64,000 bases of DNA. It comes from Embleya hyalina. GTDB lineage: Bacteria > Actinomycetota > Actinomycetes > Streptomycetales > Streptomycetaceae. The notes beneath the pieces were generated by a model, which saw only the letters and a program-made list of their open reading frames with translations, did no database searches and was not told the origin of the DNA. The DNA is taken from positions 1 through 64,000 of the forward strand of contig NZ_BIFH01000041.1 of the NCBI RefSeq assembly GCF_003967355.1, read 5' to 3'. Position 1 is the stretch's first letter. Each line of letters starts with the position of its first letter. The position numbers and the translations under genes were made by a program. Shown in pieces: positions 18,638-26,171 of the stretch.

Positions 18638-20149
18638 TCACCCGGGCCGCACGGGATCGACGGCCCGTCCCCGTCGCGGTGTTCGTCGATCCGGCGTCGC
18701 GGCCTTGTCGTTGCCGGGCAGGAACAGGGCCACGCCGAGTGTGGTGGCCACCAGTACGGCCGCCGCGATGATCAGGCTGATCCGCATCCCGGTCATGAAG
18801 TGGGCGGAATCGGCGATCAGCGCGCCGAGCAGGGCGACCCCGACCGCGCCGCCGAACTGCCGGGCGGCGCTGAGCACTTCGGAGGCCAGGCCCGCCCGTT
18901 CGGGCGGCACGGACTCCAGCATGGCCGCCGTCAACGGCGGGACCGCGAGTCCGCCGCCGATGCCGAGCGGCACCAGCAGGCTCAGCAGCAAGGGTGTGGG
19001 AGTGTCCTCGTGGACGAGGAGCAGGCCCAGGATGCCGACCGCCTGGACGACCTGGCCCAGGATCAGCGGCAGGCGCGGCCCGAATTGATTGGTCAGCCTG
19101 CCGGCGAGCAGGTTGACCAGGATGGTGAAGGCCGTCATCGGAAGGAACATCAGCCCTGCGGTGAGCGCCGAGGCTCCGCGATACTCCTGGAAGAAGATCG
19201 TGAAGACGAAGACCAGGCCGTAGTAGCCGAAGTTCAGGGCGAGTCCCACGCTGGTGCAGACGGCCACCGCGCGGTTGCGGAACAAGGCGAGTGGTACGGC
19301 CGGATCACTGCTGCGGGCCTCGATCACAAGGAACGCGCTGCCGGCGAGTACGGCGACCAGGAAGCCGCCGATCGTCATCGGGCCGGTCCATCCGTGCGAC
19401 CCGCCGGTGATGACCGCGAACACCGGGGCCACCAGAGCCAGTACGGCGGTGACCTGGCCGGCCGGGTCCATCGGGGACGTCCCGCGTGCGGAGCGGGGTG
19501 CCCGGCGCATGGCGACGAGGGCGACGACGCCGACCGGCAGGTTCACGAAGAAGATCCAGCGCCGGCCGAGTCCGGTGGTGAGCGCGCCGCCGACCACGGG
19601 GCCGGCCGCGACCGCCGCACCGCCACCGGCGGTCCACAACGCGATTCCGCAGGCGCGCCGAGCCGGGGAGTCGTACGCCTGGCGCACGAGGACGAGCGAG
19701 GCGGGCATCATCACGGCGGCTCCGGCACCCTGAAGTGCCCGCGCGACGATGAGCACGGTGAGGTTGGGCGCGAGCCCGCACAGCGCGGACGTCACGGTGA
19801 AGACGGACAGCCCGATCATGAAGGCGCGGCTCGCGCCGATGCGGTCGGAAATGGCGCCGGCCGACAGCAGCAGGGCCGCGAAGAACAAGGTGTACGCCGT
19901 GACCACCCACTGCAGGGCGGAAACCTGGCCGTCCCACTGCCGGCCGATGCTCGGCAGGGCAACGTTGACCACGGTGGTGTCCAGCGTGATGACGAAAAAG
20001 GCCAGGCAAGCGGCCGGCACCGTCGGCGGGAACCGGGCGAGGCGGCCGGAGGAACGTCTCCTTTCGCGCCTCGGAGCAGGCTCCGACCGGTGCGGCTGCA
20101 CGGAGGAACGACGCGGGTGCCCTTTCCCCGATGACCCGGCGCTTGTCAC
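18638..20149 (-). CDS. DHA2-type MFS drug exporter
   Basis: A 503-residue protein with about 14 hydrophobic helices after a basic N-terminus. Family marks: FFVITLDTTVVNVALPSIG, SDRIGASRAFMIGLSVF, VARALQGAGAAVMMPASLVLV, WIFFVNLPVGVVAL. GTG 20149 overlaps the stop of the upstream MarR-like frame as GTGA (20146-20149), so the two are translationally coupled; a later internal start cannot be excluded because the first 45 residues are basic and not typical of the family. It is not closely similar to the exporter at 15.1 kb. A regulator-exporter operon of this type usually gives inducible drug efflux; the inducer is unknown. Confidence 0.85.
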   Translation of the reverse strand: MTSAGSSGKGHPRRSSVQPHRSEPAPRRERRRSSGRLARFPPTVPAACLAFFVITLDTTVVNVALPSIGRQWDGQVSALQWVVTAYTLFFAALLLSAGAISDRIGASRAFMIGLSVFTVTSALCGLAPNLTVLIVARALQGAGAAVMMPASLVLVRQAYDSPARRACGIALWTAGGGAAVAAGPVVGGALTTGLGRRWIFFVNLPVGVVALVAMRRAPRSARGTSPMDPAGQVTAVLALVAPVFAVITGGSHGWTGPMTIGGFLVAVLAGSAFLVIEARSSDPAVPLALFRNRAVAVCTSVGLALNFGYYGLVFVFTIFFQEYRGASALTAGLMFLPMTAFTILVNLLAGRLTNQFGPRLPLILGQVVQAVGILGLLLVHEDTPTPLLLSLLVPLGIGGGLAVPPLTAAMLESVPPERAGLASEVLSAARQFGGAVGVALLGALIADSAHFMTGMRISLIIAAAVLVATTLGVALFLPGNDKAATPDRRTPRRGRAVDPVRPG

Positions 20150-20529
20150 GCCTCGCCGCCCACGTGGGTGACGCGGTCGTCGCCGACGCGCCGCTGCACG
20201 TCCGTCGGCAGGAGGTGAAGCAGTTCCGTCGGCTGCTGCCGCTGGTCGGGGGTGAGTCCTTCGATCAACTCGGCTTCGCGCAGGAGCACTTGGTCCACGG
20301 TGGCCTCGACAAGATCGTGCCCGGCCGCGGTCGGGGCGACCTGGAGGGTACGGGGGCGCCCGGTGCCGGGATGCCGGGTCACCAGGCCCTCCCGTTCGGC
20401 GCGGGCCACCCGTTGGGAAATGGCCCCGGCCGTGACCAGGGCGCGTCGCCCGAGTTCGCGGGTGCTCAGGATGTACCGAAGACCGCTGCGGTCGCCGCGC
20501 CGCGCGTGCCCGTCCCGAGACGGCGACAC
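20146..20529 (-). CDS. MarR-family regulator, shortened at the N-terminus
   Basis: The well-conserved part reads ILSTRELGRRALVTAGAISQ, RVARAEREGLVTRHPGTGRP and RTLQVAPTAAGHDLVEATVD, i.e. the MarR DNA-binding helices and wing, then the C-terminal dimer helix. The first helix and the usual (W/F)DVLxxL lead-in are missing; upstream codons give a basic, non-family sequence. GTG 20529 is the first start after a perfect hairpin (20527-20562) that overlaps it. Expected length is about 150 residues against 127 here. It may be a deletion remnant that still provides coupling for the exporter, or a functional short form. Stop overlaps the exporter start. Confidence 0.55.
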   Translation of the reverse strand: MSPSRDGHARRGDRSGLRYILSTRELGRRALVTAGAISQRVARAEREGLVTRHPGTGRPRTLQVAPTAAGHDLVEATVDQVLLREAELIEGLTPDQRQQPTELLHLLPTDVQRRVGDDRVTHVGGEA

Positions 20530-20562
20530 CGGTCTCCGGCGACACGCCGCCGGAGACCGGTG
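20527..20562. terminator. Perfect 15-bp hairpin, likely terminator
   Basis: CACCGGTCTCCGGCG, a six-base loop, then CGCCGGAGACCGGTG. The stem is perfect and GC-rich without a clear T run, as is common for actinomycete terminators. It lies about 108 bases past the stop of the surface-protein gene (ending 20670) and on the edge of the shortened MarR gene. Confidence 0.6.
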
Positions 20563-20669
20563 CCACACGCAATCCGCATCAACCGAGAGCGTCGATCGGT
20601 GTCGCGCGTTCCATCGGACGGCTTGCACCCGGCGCCGATGTCGGGCGTCGGGCGTTGCTCACCGTCGGG

Positions 20670-21488
20670 TCAGGTCGCGGTGCCGCGGTTGCCGCGGCGG
20701 CGGCTGACGTAGAACAGACCGCCGCCGAGCACGAGCACCCCGCCGGCGGACGCGCCGATGATGGCCGTGCCGTTGTCGTCGCCCCCCGTCTCGGCCAACT
20801 TCGTCCCCGGAGCCGCGGTCGTGGTGACCGGTGTGGCGGTGGTCGGAGCCGAGCCGGTCGACGGCGCCGAGGTGGCGGGCGGAGTCGTCGGCGGCTTGGA
20901 GGTGGCCGGGGTGGAAGGCGTCGGTGTACCGGTGCACTTCTCGTTCGTGCCGCCGTTCCAGGCGCCGAGCAGGTTGTCCATGTGGACGTCGTCGTAGTGC
21001 GGCAGCGGGTACTGGCCGCCGTCGTACTTCTTGTGGTTCCCGAGCAGGTCGTACTGGACGAAGCACGGCACCGGGTATTTGGTGGCGTCGAACGTCACCG
21101 TCTTGTTCTGCTTGGTGATCGTGTCGGTCTGCCACCCGATGAACTTCTGCGTGCCCGAGGTTGCCCAGTTCGGGCCCTGGGTCGAGTACGTCGACAGCTG
21201 GACCGGGTACTTGCAGCCCTGCTCGAGCAACGACGCGAATTCGTCGCCGAGCTTGACGACGACCTTCTTGGGTCGCTCGGGCATCTGCTTGCTGCCGGTG
21301 CCGGACTTCACGGGAGGGCCGTCGTTGACCGTGTAGACGAACGAGGTGTCGGTGACCTGGGTGCACTGCGGTGCCTGCGAATCCCCGGTCGCGTGGGCGG
21401 TGCCGGCGCCGACGAGCGGAAGCGCCGCGAAGGCGAGCGCGCCGACGAGAGCGGCGCTTCGGGCCTTCTTGTTGACTGACTGTGACAC
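20670..21488 (-). CDS. Sortase-anchored (LAETG) surface protein
   Basis: A 272-residue secreted protein. It has a signal peptide (MSQSVNKKARSAALVGALAF... GTAHATG), an extracellular domain of about 160 residues with Cys in PQCTQVTD, EQGCKYPVQL, VPCFVQYD and NEKCTGT, a Thr/Pro/Ser-rich stalk, and the sorting signal LAETG followed by a hydrophobic helix and SRRRGNRG. LAxTG is the motif used by class E sortases of Streptomyces-type bacteria. GTG 21488 has GGGGAG eight bases upstream. The outer domain is not recognised. No sortase gene lies in the window, so the enzyme must be elsewhere. A strong hairpin follows the gene. Confidence 0.85.
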   Translation of the reverse strand: MSQSVNKKARSAALVGALAFAALPLVGAGTAHATGDSQAPQCTQVTDTSFVYTVNDGPPVKSGTGSKQMPERPKKVVVKLGDEFASLLEQGCKYPVQLSTYSTQGPNWATSGTQKFIGWQTDTITKQNKTVTFDATKYPVPCFVQYDLLGNHKKYDGGQYPLPHYDDVHMDNLLGAWNGGTNEKCTGTPTPSTPATSKPPTTPPATSAPSTGSAPTTATPVTTTAAPGTKLAETGGDDNGTAIIGASAGGVLVLGGGLFYVSRRRGNRGTAT

Positions 21489-21954
21489 GGTTTGAGCTCC
21501 CCGAATGTGTAATGAGCGAAGCCCCGGGATCGACGTGATCGATCCGGACGGACGAGGTCACGCCGAAGGGCCTACGCGCCGAGATACTGCCGACAACGGA
21601 TGCCTCGACCAAGCCCGATCGCGCTCCGAAATGATCATCTGTGTTCCGCTTTCCGTGCATACGGGGAGCCTTTGTTACAGGGTCATGGCATCAACGTCAT
21701 CCATGTGGACCGCCAGGGAACGCGGCGATACCCGACGTACATCGCCGATGATCAATGCGTGAGCGCATTCGACCCGGACCGTGATGGAGGATGACGGTTC
21801 GACACGGAAACGGAACTCTCTCCCTTCGATCACCGGCGCCGGCCCGCCCGTGACCCGGTCGAGCGCAACGCCCGGCCACCCGAAGGCGGTTGGTCCGCGC
21901 AAAGTGGATGTACGGGTGCGCCGCGAAGACGTCGGATCGGGCCGGGCCGGGGCC
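21489..21954. other. Intergenic region with one weak small ORF
   Basis: Holds the promoter of the surface-protein gene. A minus-strand frame ending at 21675 (from GTG near 21839, product VIEGREFRFRVEPSSSITVR, then VECAHALIIGDVRRVSPRS, ending DDVDAMTL) reads somewhat like protein but has no good ribosome binding site or known relative. Base composition is less GC-rich than the flanking genes. Confidence 0.3.
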
Positions 21955-22689
21955 TCAGCTCCTGGTAAGGGTGCGGTCGAGAAGGGGCAGCAGGCGGTCC
22001 CAGTGAAGGCGCAGCGCGGCGGGGTCGAAGGCATCGGTGTCGGACATGGTGAAGCCGTGGACGGTGCCGGGGTAGATCTCGGACGTGTAGTCGATACCCG
22101 CCGCGTCCAGAGTCCGGTTGAGCTCCCCGAGCGCCTCGGACGTCAAGTCGCTCCGGGCGTGACCGAAGTGGACCGCGGCGGTGAGCGCGGCGAAACCCTC
22201 CGGTCCGTCGACTCCCACCGGAGCGTGGAATGCGGCGAGGGCCGCCACCCGGCCGGGGTGGGCCGCGGCGGTGCGCGTCGCCCACAGGCCGCCGATGCAG
22301 TAGCCGATCACCGCGACCGGTCCGGCGGCGACCTCGGGCCGAGCGTCGAGGAACGCGAGATAGGCGTCGGCGTCGCTCAGGACACGTTCCGTGGTGTGCG
22401 CCTCGATCAAGGGCATCAGCCGGGTGAGGATCGCGGGCCTGCTCTCCTCCGCGATGTGCTCGGGAAGTTCGATCACCGGAGCCGGGCCGTGTCGATGGAA
22501 GAGGTTGGGAACGAGTACGTAGTACCCGTGCCCGGCCAGTTCGCGGGCCATCTCCCGCAGCACGGGTCGGATACCGAAGCCGTCGGCGTACATCAGCACG
22601 CCCGGGTGCCGCCCGCCGCCGTCCGGGAAGGCGGCGAACGCGTCGGCCGCGCCGTCCGCGGTGGGGATGTGCGGTGTCTCGATGGGCAT
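21955..22689 (-). CDS. Dienelactone hydrolase family protein
   Basis: A 244-residue alpha/beta hydrolase of the dienelactone hydrolase type. The nucleophile elbow is VIGYCIGGLWA with Cys instead of Ser, as in true dienelactone hydrolases; the catalytic His is in YPGTVHGFTM, and Asp in the preceding segment. Early motif GVLMYADGFGIRPVLREMA is typical. It probably opens lactone or ester bonds in aromatic ring degradation or a related cytosolic detoxification. ATG 22689 has AGGAGAAGAG upstream. It stands alone, with no other catabolic gene beside it, so the substrate is open. Confidence 0.85.
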   Translation of the reverse strand: MPIETPHIPTADGAADAFAAFPDGGGRHPGVLMYADGFGIRPVLREMARELAGHGYYVLVPNLFHRHGPAPVIELPEHIAEESRPAILTRLMPLIEAHTTERVLSDADAYLAFLDARPEVAAGPVAVIGYCIGGLWATRTAAAHPGRVAALAAFHAPVGVDGPEGFAALTAAVHFGHARSDLTSEALGELNRTLDAAGIDYTSEIYPGTVHGFTMSDTDAFDPAALRLHWDRLLPLLDRTLTRS

Positions 22690-23352
22690 GGGTTCTCTTC
22701 TCCTGTCGTGGTTGATGTGTTGTGTGGAGCGGTGATCAACACGACAGGGGGCGGAGCCCGCGCGGCGGCGCCGGATCCGCGACCCGACGGCGGGCCGAGT
22801 ACGGCCCGTACGGCGCTCAGAAGGGCACCGGGTCACCAATCCGTGTGTGGCGCGATGCCGTCCCGGTAGTCATGGCCACAACATAGCCCACGTGGCCCGC
22901 ATGGCTCACCGGCTGGAGCCGATGTCGGCCGCCGTCAGGCGAGTTCGAGCGGGGTCGGCCGGGTCGGGGATGGTCAGGCGATCGATCAGGGCGGTGCCTC
23001 GGGGCATGGGGAGCAACCGGACCTGTTTGCTGTGCCGTTGGCGGTGGAGGAGATCGGCGGCCTCCAGGGGTCGGCAGAGTGGTCGGGGCTTCGGCTCGGT
23101 CGATGTCGATGACGACTCGCACGGTCGTTTTGTGTTGCCCGTCGACCGTCGGAGGCCCGCTGCGTTCCACAGCGAGCGCCACGAACCCCTCGGGTCGACC
23201 CCGACCCGGTCGGCATGGACCTGTGCCGAATCGGTTCGTCGTGCCGAACCCTCTTCCGGATCGGCACCCGCGCGGACACTGTTGCGGTCGTGAACCTCTC
23301 CCCCACCCTGGGCCGGCCCGTCGCGCGACGCCGCCGGCCGGAGCGGACCGCC
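22690..23352. other. Divergent intergenic region with possible gene remnant
   Basis: Contains promoters for the leftward hydrolase and the rightward secreted protein. On the minus strand near 22906-23110 a frame reads LEAADLLHRQRHSKQVRLLP and RGTALIDRLTIPDPADPART, protein-like but without start, family or good boundaries. Probably a remnant. Confidence 0.3.
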
Positions 23353-23763
23353 ATGCCGAGGACACTCGCCCGCGCCCGCACCGTCGCTCGTCGCCCGCTG
23401 ATCCGCGCCCTTGTCGGTGCGGCCCTGGCCGTGCCCCTGGCCCTCGCCGGGCCCGCCGTCCTGCCGGCCGGGGCGGCCCCGGGGGTGCCGGACATCGGTC
23501 CGGACAGCGCGCCCGGTTTCGGCGTCCAGTGCGTCCAGGCGATGTACTACTCGACCGGCTTCGGCACGCACTATCCCGACGGGGTCTACGGCCCCGAGAC
23601 GACCGCCGACACCCGACGCCTGGAACACCTCCTGGGCCTCCCGGAGGACGGCGTCGTGGATCCGATCGTGGGCGAAGTGCTGTACCTGGTCATGGAGGTC
23701 GGCTCCGGCCCCGGATCGTGGCGCACGATCGGCTGCTGGGACGTCGTACCGTCGCTGCACTGA
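23353..23763 (+). CDS. Small secreted protein with peptidoglycan-binding-like fold
   Basis: A 136-residue exported protein. The signal peptide starts MPRTLARARTVARRPLIRAL and continues with Ala/Leu-rich residues to about AGAAPG (near residue 45). The mature part, FGVQCVQAMYYSTGFGTHYP, DGVYGPETTADTRRLEHLLG, LPEDGVVDPIVGEVLYLVM, resembles the three-helix PG_binding_1 repeat (DGxYGPxT...Q..LGLxxDGxVGPxT). Two Cys (QCVQ and GCWDV) could pair. ATG 23353 is chosen because GGAG precedes it and the signal peptide starts there. It may bind cell-wall glycan; no catalytic domain is present. Confidence 0.65.
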   Translation: MPRTLARARTVARRPLIRALVGAALAVPLALAGPAVLPAGAAPGVPDIGPDSAPGFGVQCVQAMYYSTGFGTHYPDGVYGPETTADTRRLEHLLGLPEDGVVDPIVGEVLYLVMEVGSGPGSWRTIGCWDVVPSLH

Positions 23764-23820
23764 GCCACCGCGATCCGCGGGGCCGTCGCCGGCGACCGGG
23801 TCGGCACCGGCCCTCGCCGT

Positions 23821-24288
23821 TCAGCCGCCGCTCTGCATGGCTTCCTCGGCCCGCTTCGCCATCTCCTGTTCGGAGACGTCCTCGACGTGCGAGGCGACAC
23901 TCCAGCGGTGACCGAAGGGGTCCTCGAACTGGCCGGTCCGGTCGCCGTAGAACTCGTCCTTGACCGCCCGCAGTTCCCGGGCGCCTTTGGCGAGGGCGCG
24001 GGCGAAGACCGAATCGACGTCCTCGACGTACACGTGAAGGGTCACCGGCGTACCACCCACGGCCTTCGGGCTGCGGAAGCCCATGTCCGGGAACTCGTCC
24101 GCGAGCATGACGATCGAGTTCCCGAGTCGGAGCTCGGCATGGCCGATCCTGCCGCCGGGCGCGGCCATTCTCATGCGTTCGGTCGCGCCGAGGACGGCGA
24201 CGTAGAAGTCGATCGCGGCTGCCGCTCCGTCGACGCAGAGGTAGGGCGTGACGCGCGGGTACTCCTCGGGCACAGGTTTGACGCTCAC
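23821..24288 (-). CDS. VOC (glyoxalase/PhnB-like) family protein
   Basis: A 155-residue single-module VOC-fold protein starting VSVKPVPEEYPRVTPYLCVD. Motifs AAAIDFYVAVLGATERMRM, GGRIGHAELRLGNSIVMLAD, PVTLHVYVEDVDSVFARALA and DRTGQFEDPFGHRWSVASHV correspond to the two beta-alpha-beta-beta-beta halves of PhnB-like proteins, with metal-site residues at the usual His/Glu places. GTG 24288 follows GAGAGG. Such proteins are often annotated as glyoxalase or bleomycin-resistance relatives; the substrate is not predictable. It is convergent with the small secreted protein. Confidence 0.85.
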   Translation of the reverse strand: MSVKPVPEEYPRVTPYLCVDGAAAAIDFYVAVLGATERMRMAAPGGRIGHAELRLGNSIVMLADEFPDMGFRSPKAVGGTPVTLHVYVEDVDSVFARALAKGARELRAVKDEFYGDRTGQFEDPFGHRWSVASHVEDVSEQEMAKRAEEAMQSGG

Positions 24289-24360
24289 GGTCGCCGGCCT
24301 CTCGGGTCGGTGGCGATACGGCCGACGGTCGGGCGCGACTGTCGGTTCGGGCAACGCGTT

Positions 24361-24410
24361 ATGCCGGGCGTAGCAGCATGCCGGGCACAGCAGCATGTCG
24401 GGCATACCGG
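24361..24410. repeat. 17-bp tandem repeat, about three copies
   Basis: ATGCCGGGCGTAGCAGC (24361), ATGCCGGGCACAGCAGC (24378) and a third diverged copy ATGTCGGGCATACCGG (24395). It lies upstream of the VOC gene start. Too few and too short for CRISPR; could be a protein-binding array or simple duplication. Confidence 0.6.
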
Positions 24411-24577
24411 ATACGTCAGATGAGCGTGGCATGCGGCGCAGCACCGCGCGCCAGGCACGCCGCAGGCCGAGTTGTCACTCACCCGCATGGCCTGAAAGCA
24501 CCCAGATCGAGGACGCGGTCGTCGGCATCGGTTCGTTGCGGCCCGGCGGTTCCGGGTCCGGGAGCCGCCGACCGCCC

Positions 24578-24769
24578 CTGCCGTTCCTGTACAACGTGTG
24601 GCTGACGTACAAGACCGGCAACAAGGTCGCCGTCGACGATCCGTGGGGCTTCGGGCGTTCGTTGGAATGGGCGACCTCGTGTCCGCCGCCGCGGCACAAT
24701 TTCACCGCGTTGCCGCGCATCCGCTCCGTGTGCCCGGCGTTCGACGCGCGGTACCCGGAGATCGCCGAC
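24578..24769 (+). pseudogene. ctaD: C-terminal remnant of cytochrome c oxidase subunit I
   Basis: One frame reads [60 protein letters not shown]. This is the family-specific tail of actinobacterial CtaD, where the consensus is ...NVW.S...G...DPW...TLEWATSSPPP.HNF..LP.IRSE.PAFD...P. The twelve membrane helices and haem/copper ligands that precede this tail (about 500 residues) are absent. It lies directly before a 9-bp tandem repeat and an IS remnant, so it was probably moved or cut by rearrangement. A functional ctaD must exist elsewhere. Confidence 0.8.
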
Positions 24770-24891
24770 CGACCACGGCGAGCCGAAGCGGTGGCAACCC
24801 CTGCCACCGTTGCCGCTGCTGTTCCCGCTGCCGCTCCCGCTCCGTTCCCCGAGCGGCGGGAGCGGCACACACGCCGCCCCGCCCAGGCGCG

Positions 24892-24933
24892 GGTCGGTTG
24901 GGTCGGTTGGGTCGGTTGGGTCGGTTGGGTCGG
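24892..24933. repeat. 9-bp tandem repeat (GGTCGGTTG), 4.7 copies
   Basis: Perfect copies of GGTCGGTTG at 24892, 24901, 24910 and 24919 plus a partial copy to 24933, ending immediately before the left inverted repeat of the IS element (24935). In one frame it encodes repeated Gly-Trp-Val. It looks like a slippage-type minisatellite. Confidence 0.85.
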
Positions 24934-24934
24934 C

Positions 24935-25686
24935 AAGAGAGCATCTGATCTATGTTGATGGCGATTCGATCCGGTCGGCGTGACCGTGATGGCGACGGCG
25001 ACGGGTCGTTGCAGGACTCATGACTCCTCGACGTTCGTATCGCAGCGATGTATCCGATGCCAGGTGGGCCCTGATCGAACCGATCTTCACAGCCTGGCGT
25101 GCCCGGCGAACCGGGCCGGGCGCACAGGCCCGAGTGCACGACCTGCGCGAGATCGTGAACGCGATCCTCTACGTCAACCGCACCGGTATCCCGTCGGAGT
25201 ACCTGCCGCACGACTTCCCGCCGTGCGAAGACCGTGTACGACTACTTCGCGAAGCGGGAAAGCGACGGCACCACGCATCGGGCCCACAACCTGTTGCGCG
25301 ACCGGCCCCGTCGGTCGTCGGGACGCAGGGTCGCCGCGTCACGTCCCGACGTGGCCAAGATCCGGGTCGACGGCGGCTACACCAACGCCACGATCGACCA
25401 CGGAGCCACCCTGGGCATCGACGTGGAGGTCGTCAAACGCCCCTCCTCCCGCGGATTCCAACCATTGCCGAAGCGCTGGATGGTCGAGCGGACATTCGGC
25501 CGGGTCATGCAACACCGGCGCCTTGCACGGGACTACGAAACGTTGCCCCAACGATCCGGGGCAATGATCCACTGGGCCATGGCCAACACAATGAGCCGCG
25601 CTCTGACCGAGGAATCCACGCTTTCCTGGCGAACGGAAACGCATTTCCACACCATCTCGGCCTGAACGCAGATCAGATGCCCTCTT
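24935..25686 (+). mobile_element. Deleted IS5-type insertion sequence with terminal inverted repeats
   Basis: The ends match as inverted repeats: left AAGAGAGCATCTGATCTATG (from 24935) and right end, read on the minus strand, AAGAGGGCATCTGATCTGCG (from 25686), 17 of 20 identical. Between them lies one transposase gene with an internal deletion. Intact relatives are near 850-900 bases, against 752 here. No obvious target duplication flanks the ends (left GGC, right CGT). The intact ends could still be mobilised by a transposase supplied in trans. Confidence 0.8.
25020..25665 (+). pseudogene. IS5-family transposase, internally deleted and frameshifted
   Basis: N-terminal part from ATG 25020: MTPRRSYRSDVSDARWALIE, PIFTAWRARRTGPGAQARVH, DLREIVNAILYVNRTGIPSE, YLPHDFPP. 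The continuation TVYDYFAKRESDGTTHRAHN lies in another frame, then goes from RPRRSSGRRV to DVAKIRVDGGYTNATIDHGA, GIDVEVVKRPSSRGFQPLPK, RWMVERTFGRVMQHRRLARD. The central part that holds the first catalytic Asp (VDAQSVKTS region of relatives) is missing, while the second Asp (VDGGY) and final Glu (VERTF) remain. The product cannot be an active transposase. Confidence 0.85.
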
Positions 25687-25687
25687 C

Positions 25688-25729
25688 GTGCCTGCCGCAG
25701 CCCACATCCTTGGGGGCTGCGGCAGGCAC
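25688..25729. terminator. Perfect 16-bp hairpin, terminator of phhB
   Basis: GTGCCTGCCGCAGCCC, a 10-base loop, then GGGCTGCGGCAGGCAC. It lies about 60 bases beyond the stop of the leftward phhB gene and touches the right end of the IS remnant. Confidence 0.75.
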
Positions 25730-25791
25730 CGCCCCGGCGCTGTGCCGCACGGCACAGCACGGCACGGGAAGCCGACGGCCCGTCGTGGGCG

Positions 25792-26094
25792 TCAGTGCGA
25801 GCCGTGTTGCCGCGCCAGGAGCGAGATCTCGCGGGCGAGAGCGACGTCGCGAACCGTGACGCTGTTGTCCGCGTCGTGAGTCTGCAGGGCCAGGGACACC
25901 TTGTCGTAGAGCAGGGTGATCACGGCGTGGTGGTTCGCGGCGTCCTCGGCCTTTGCCACGGCCGCGAGGAACGGTGTCACGGAAGGCCGCGGCAGTCGAA
26001 AGGTGCTCGTCAGCCGGCTGTGCTCGTACGTCCAGTCGGGCAAGCCGGCTACGGTCTCTGCGAGTTCGGCTTCGGTCAGGGGGTGTGGCGGCAC
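25792..26094 (-). CDS. phhB: Pterin-4a-carbinolamine dehydratase
   Basis: A 100-residue protein of standard length for 4a-hydroxytetrahydrobiopterin dehydratase. Family marks: LTEAELAETVAGLPDWTYEH, LTSTFRLPRPSVTPFLAAVA, AEDAANHHAVITLLYDKVSL and ALQTHDADNSVTVRDVALA; the paired His of NHHAV and the later His of THD are the active-site residues. It dehydrates the carbinolamine formed by phenylalanine hydroxylase so that the pterin cofactor can be recycled. GTG 26094 follows GGAGAGAAGA. It lies 77 bases after phhA on the same strand, a functional pair; a strong terminator follows. Confidence 0.9.
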   Translation of the reverse strand: MPPHPLTEAELAETVAGLPDWTYEHSRLTSTFRLPRPSVTPFLAAVAKAEDAANHHAVITLLYDKVSLALQTHDADNSVTVRDVALAREISLLARQHGSH

Positions 26095-26171
26095 TCTTCT
26101 CTCTCCGGATCGTCGTGTCGTGTCCCGCTGTGTGAAGCGAGGACCGCCGGGGTTGCTTACGCGACGGGCGA

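Noticed and set aside
24892-24933. Possible CRISPR-like array
   Set aside because: The 9-bp units are directly adjacent with no spacers; it is a simple tandem repeat.
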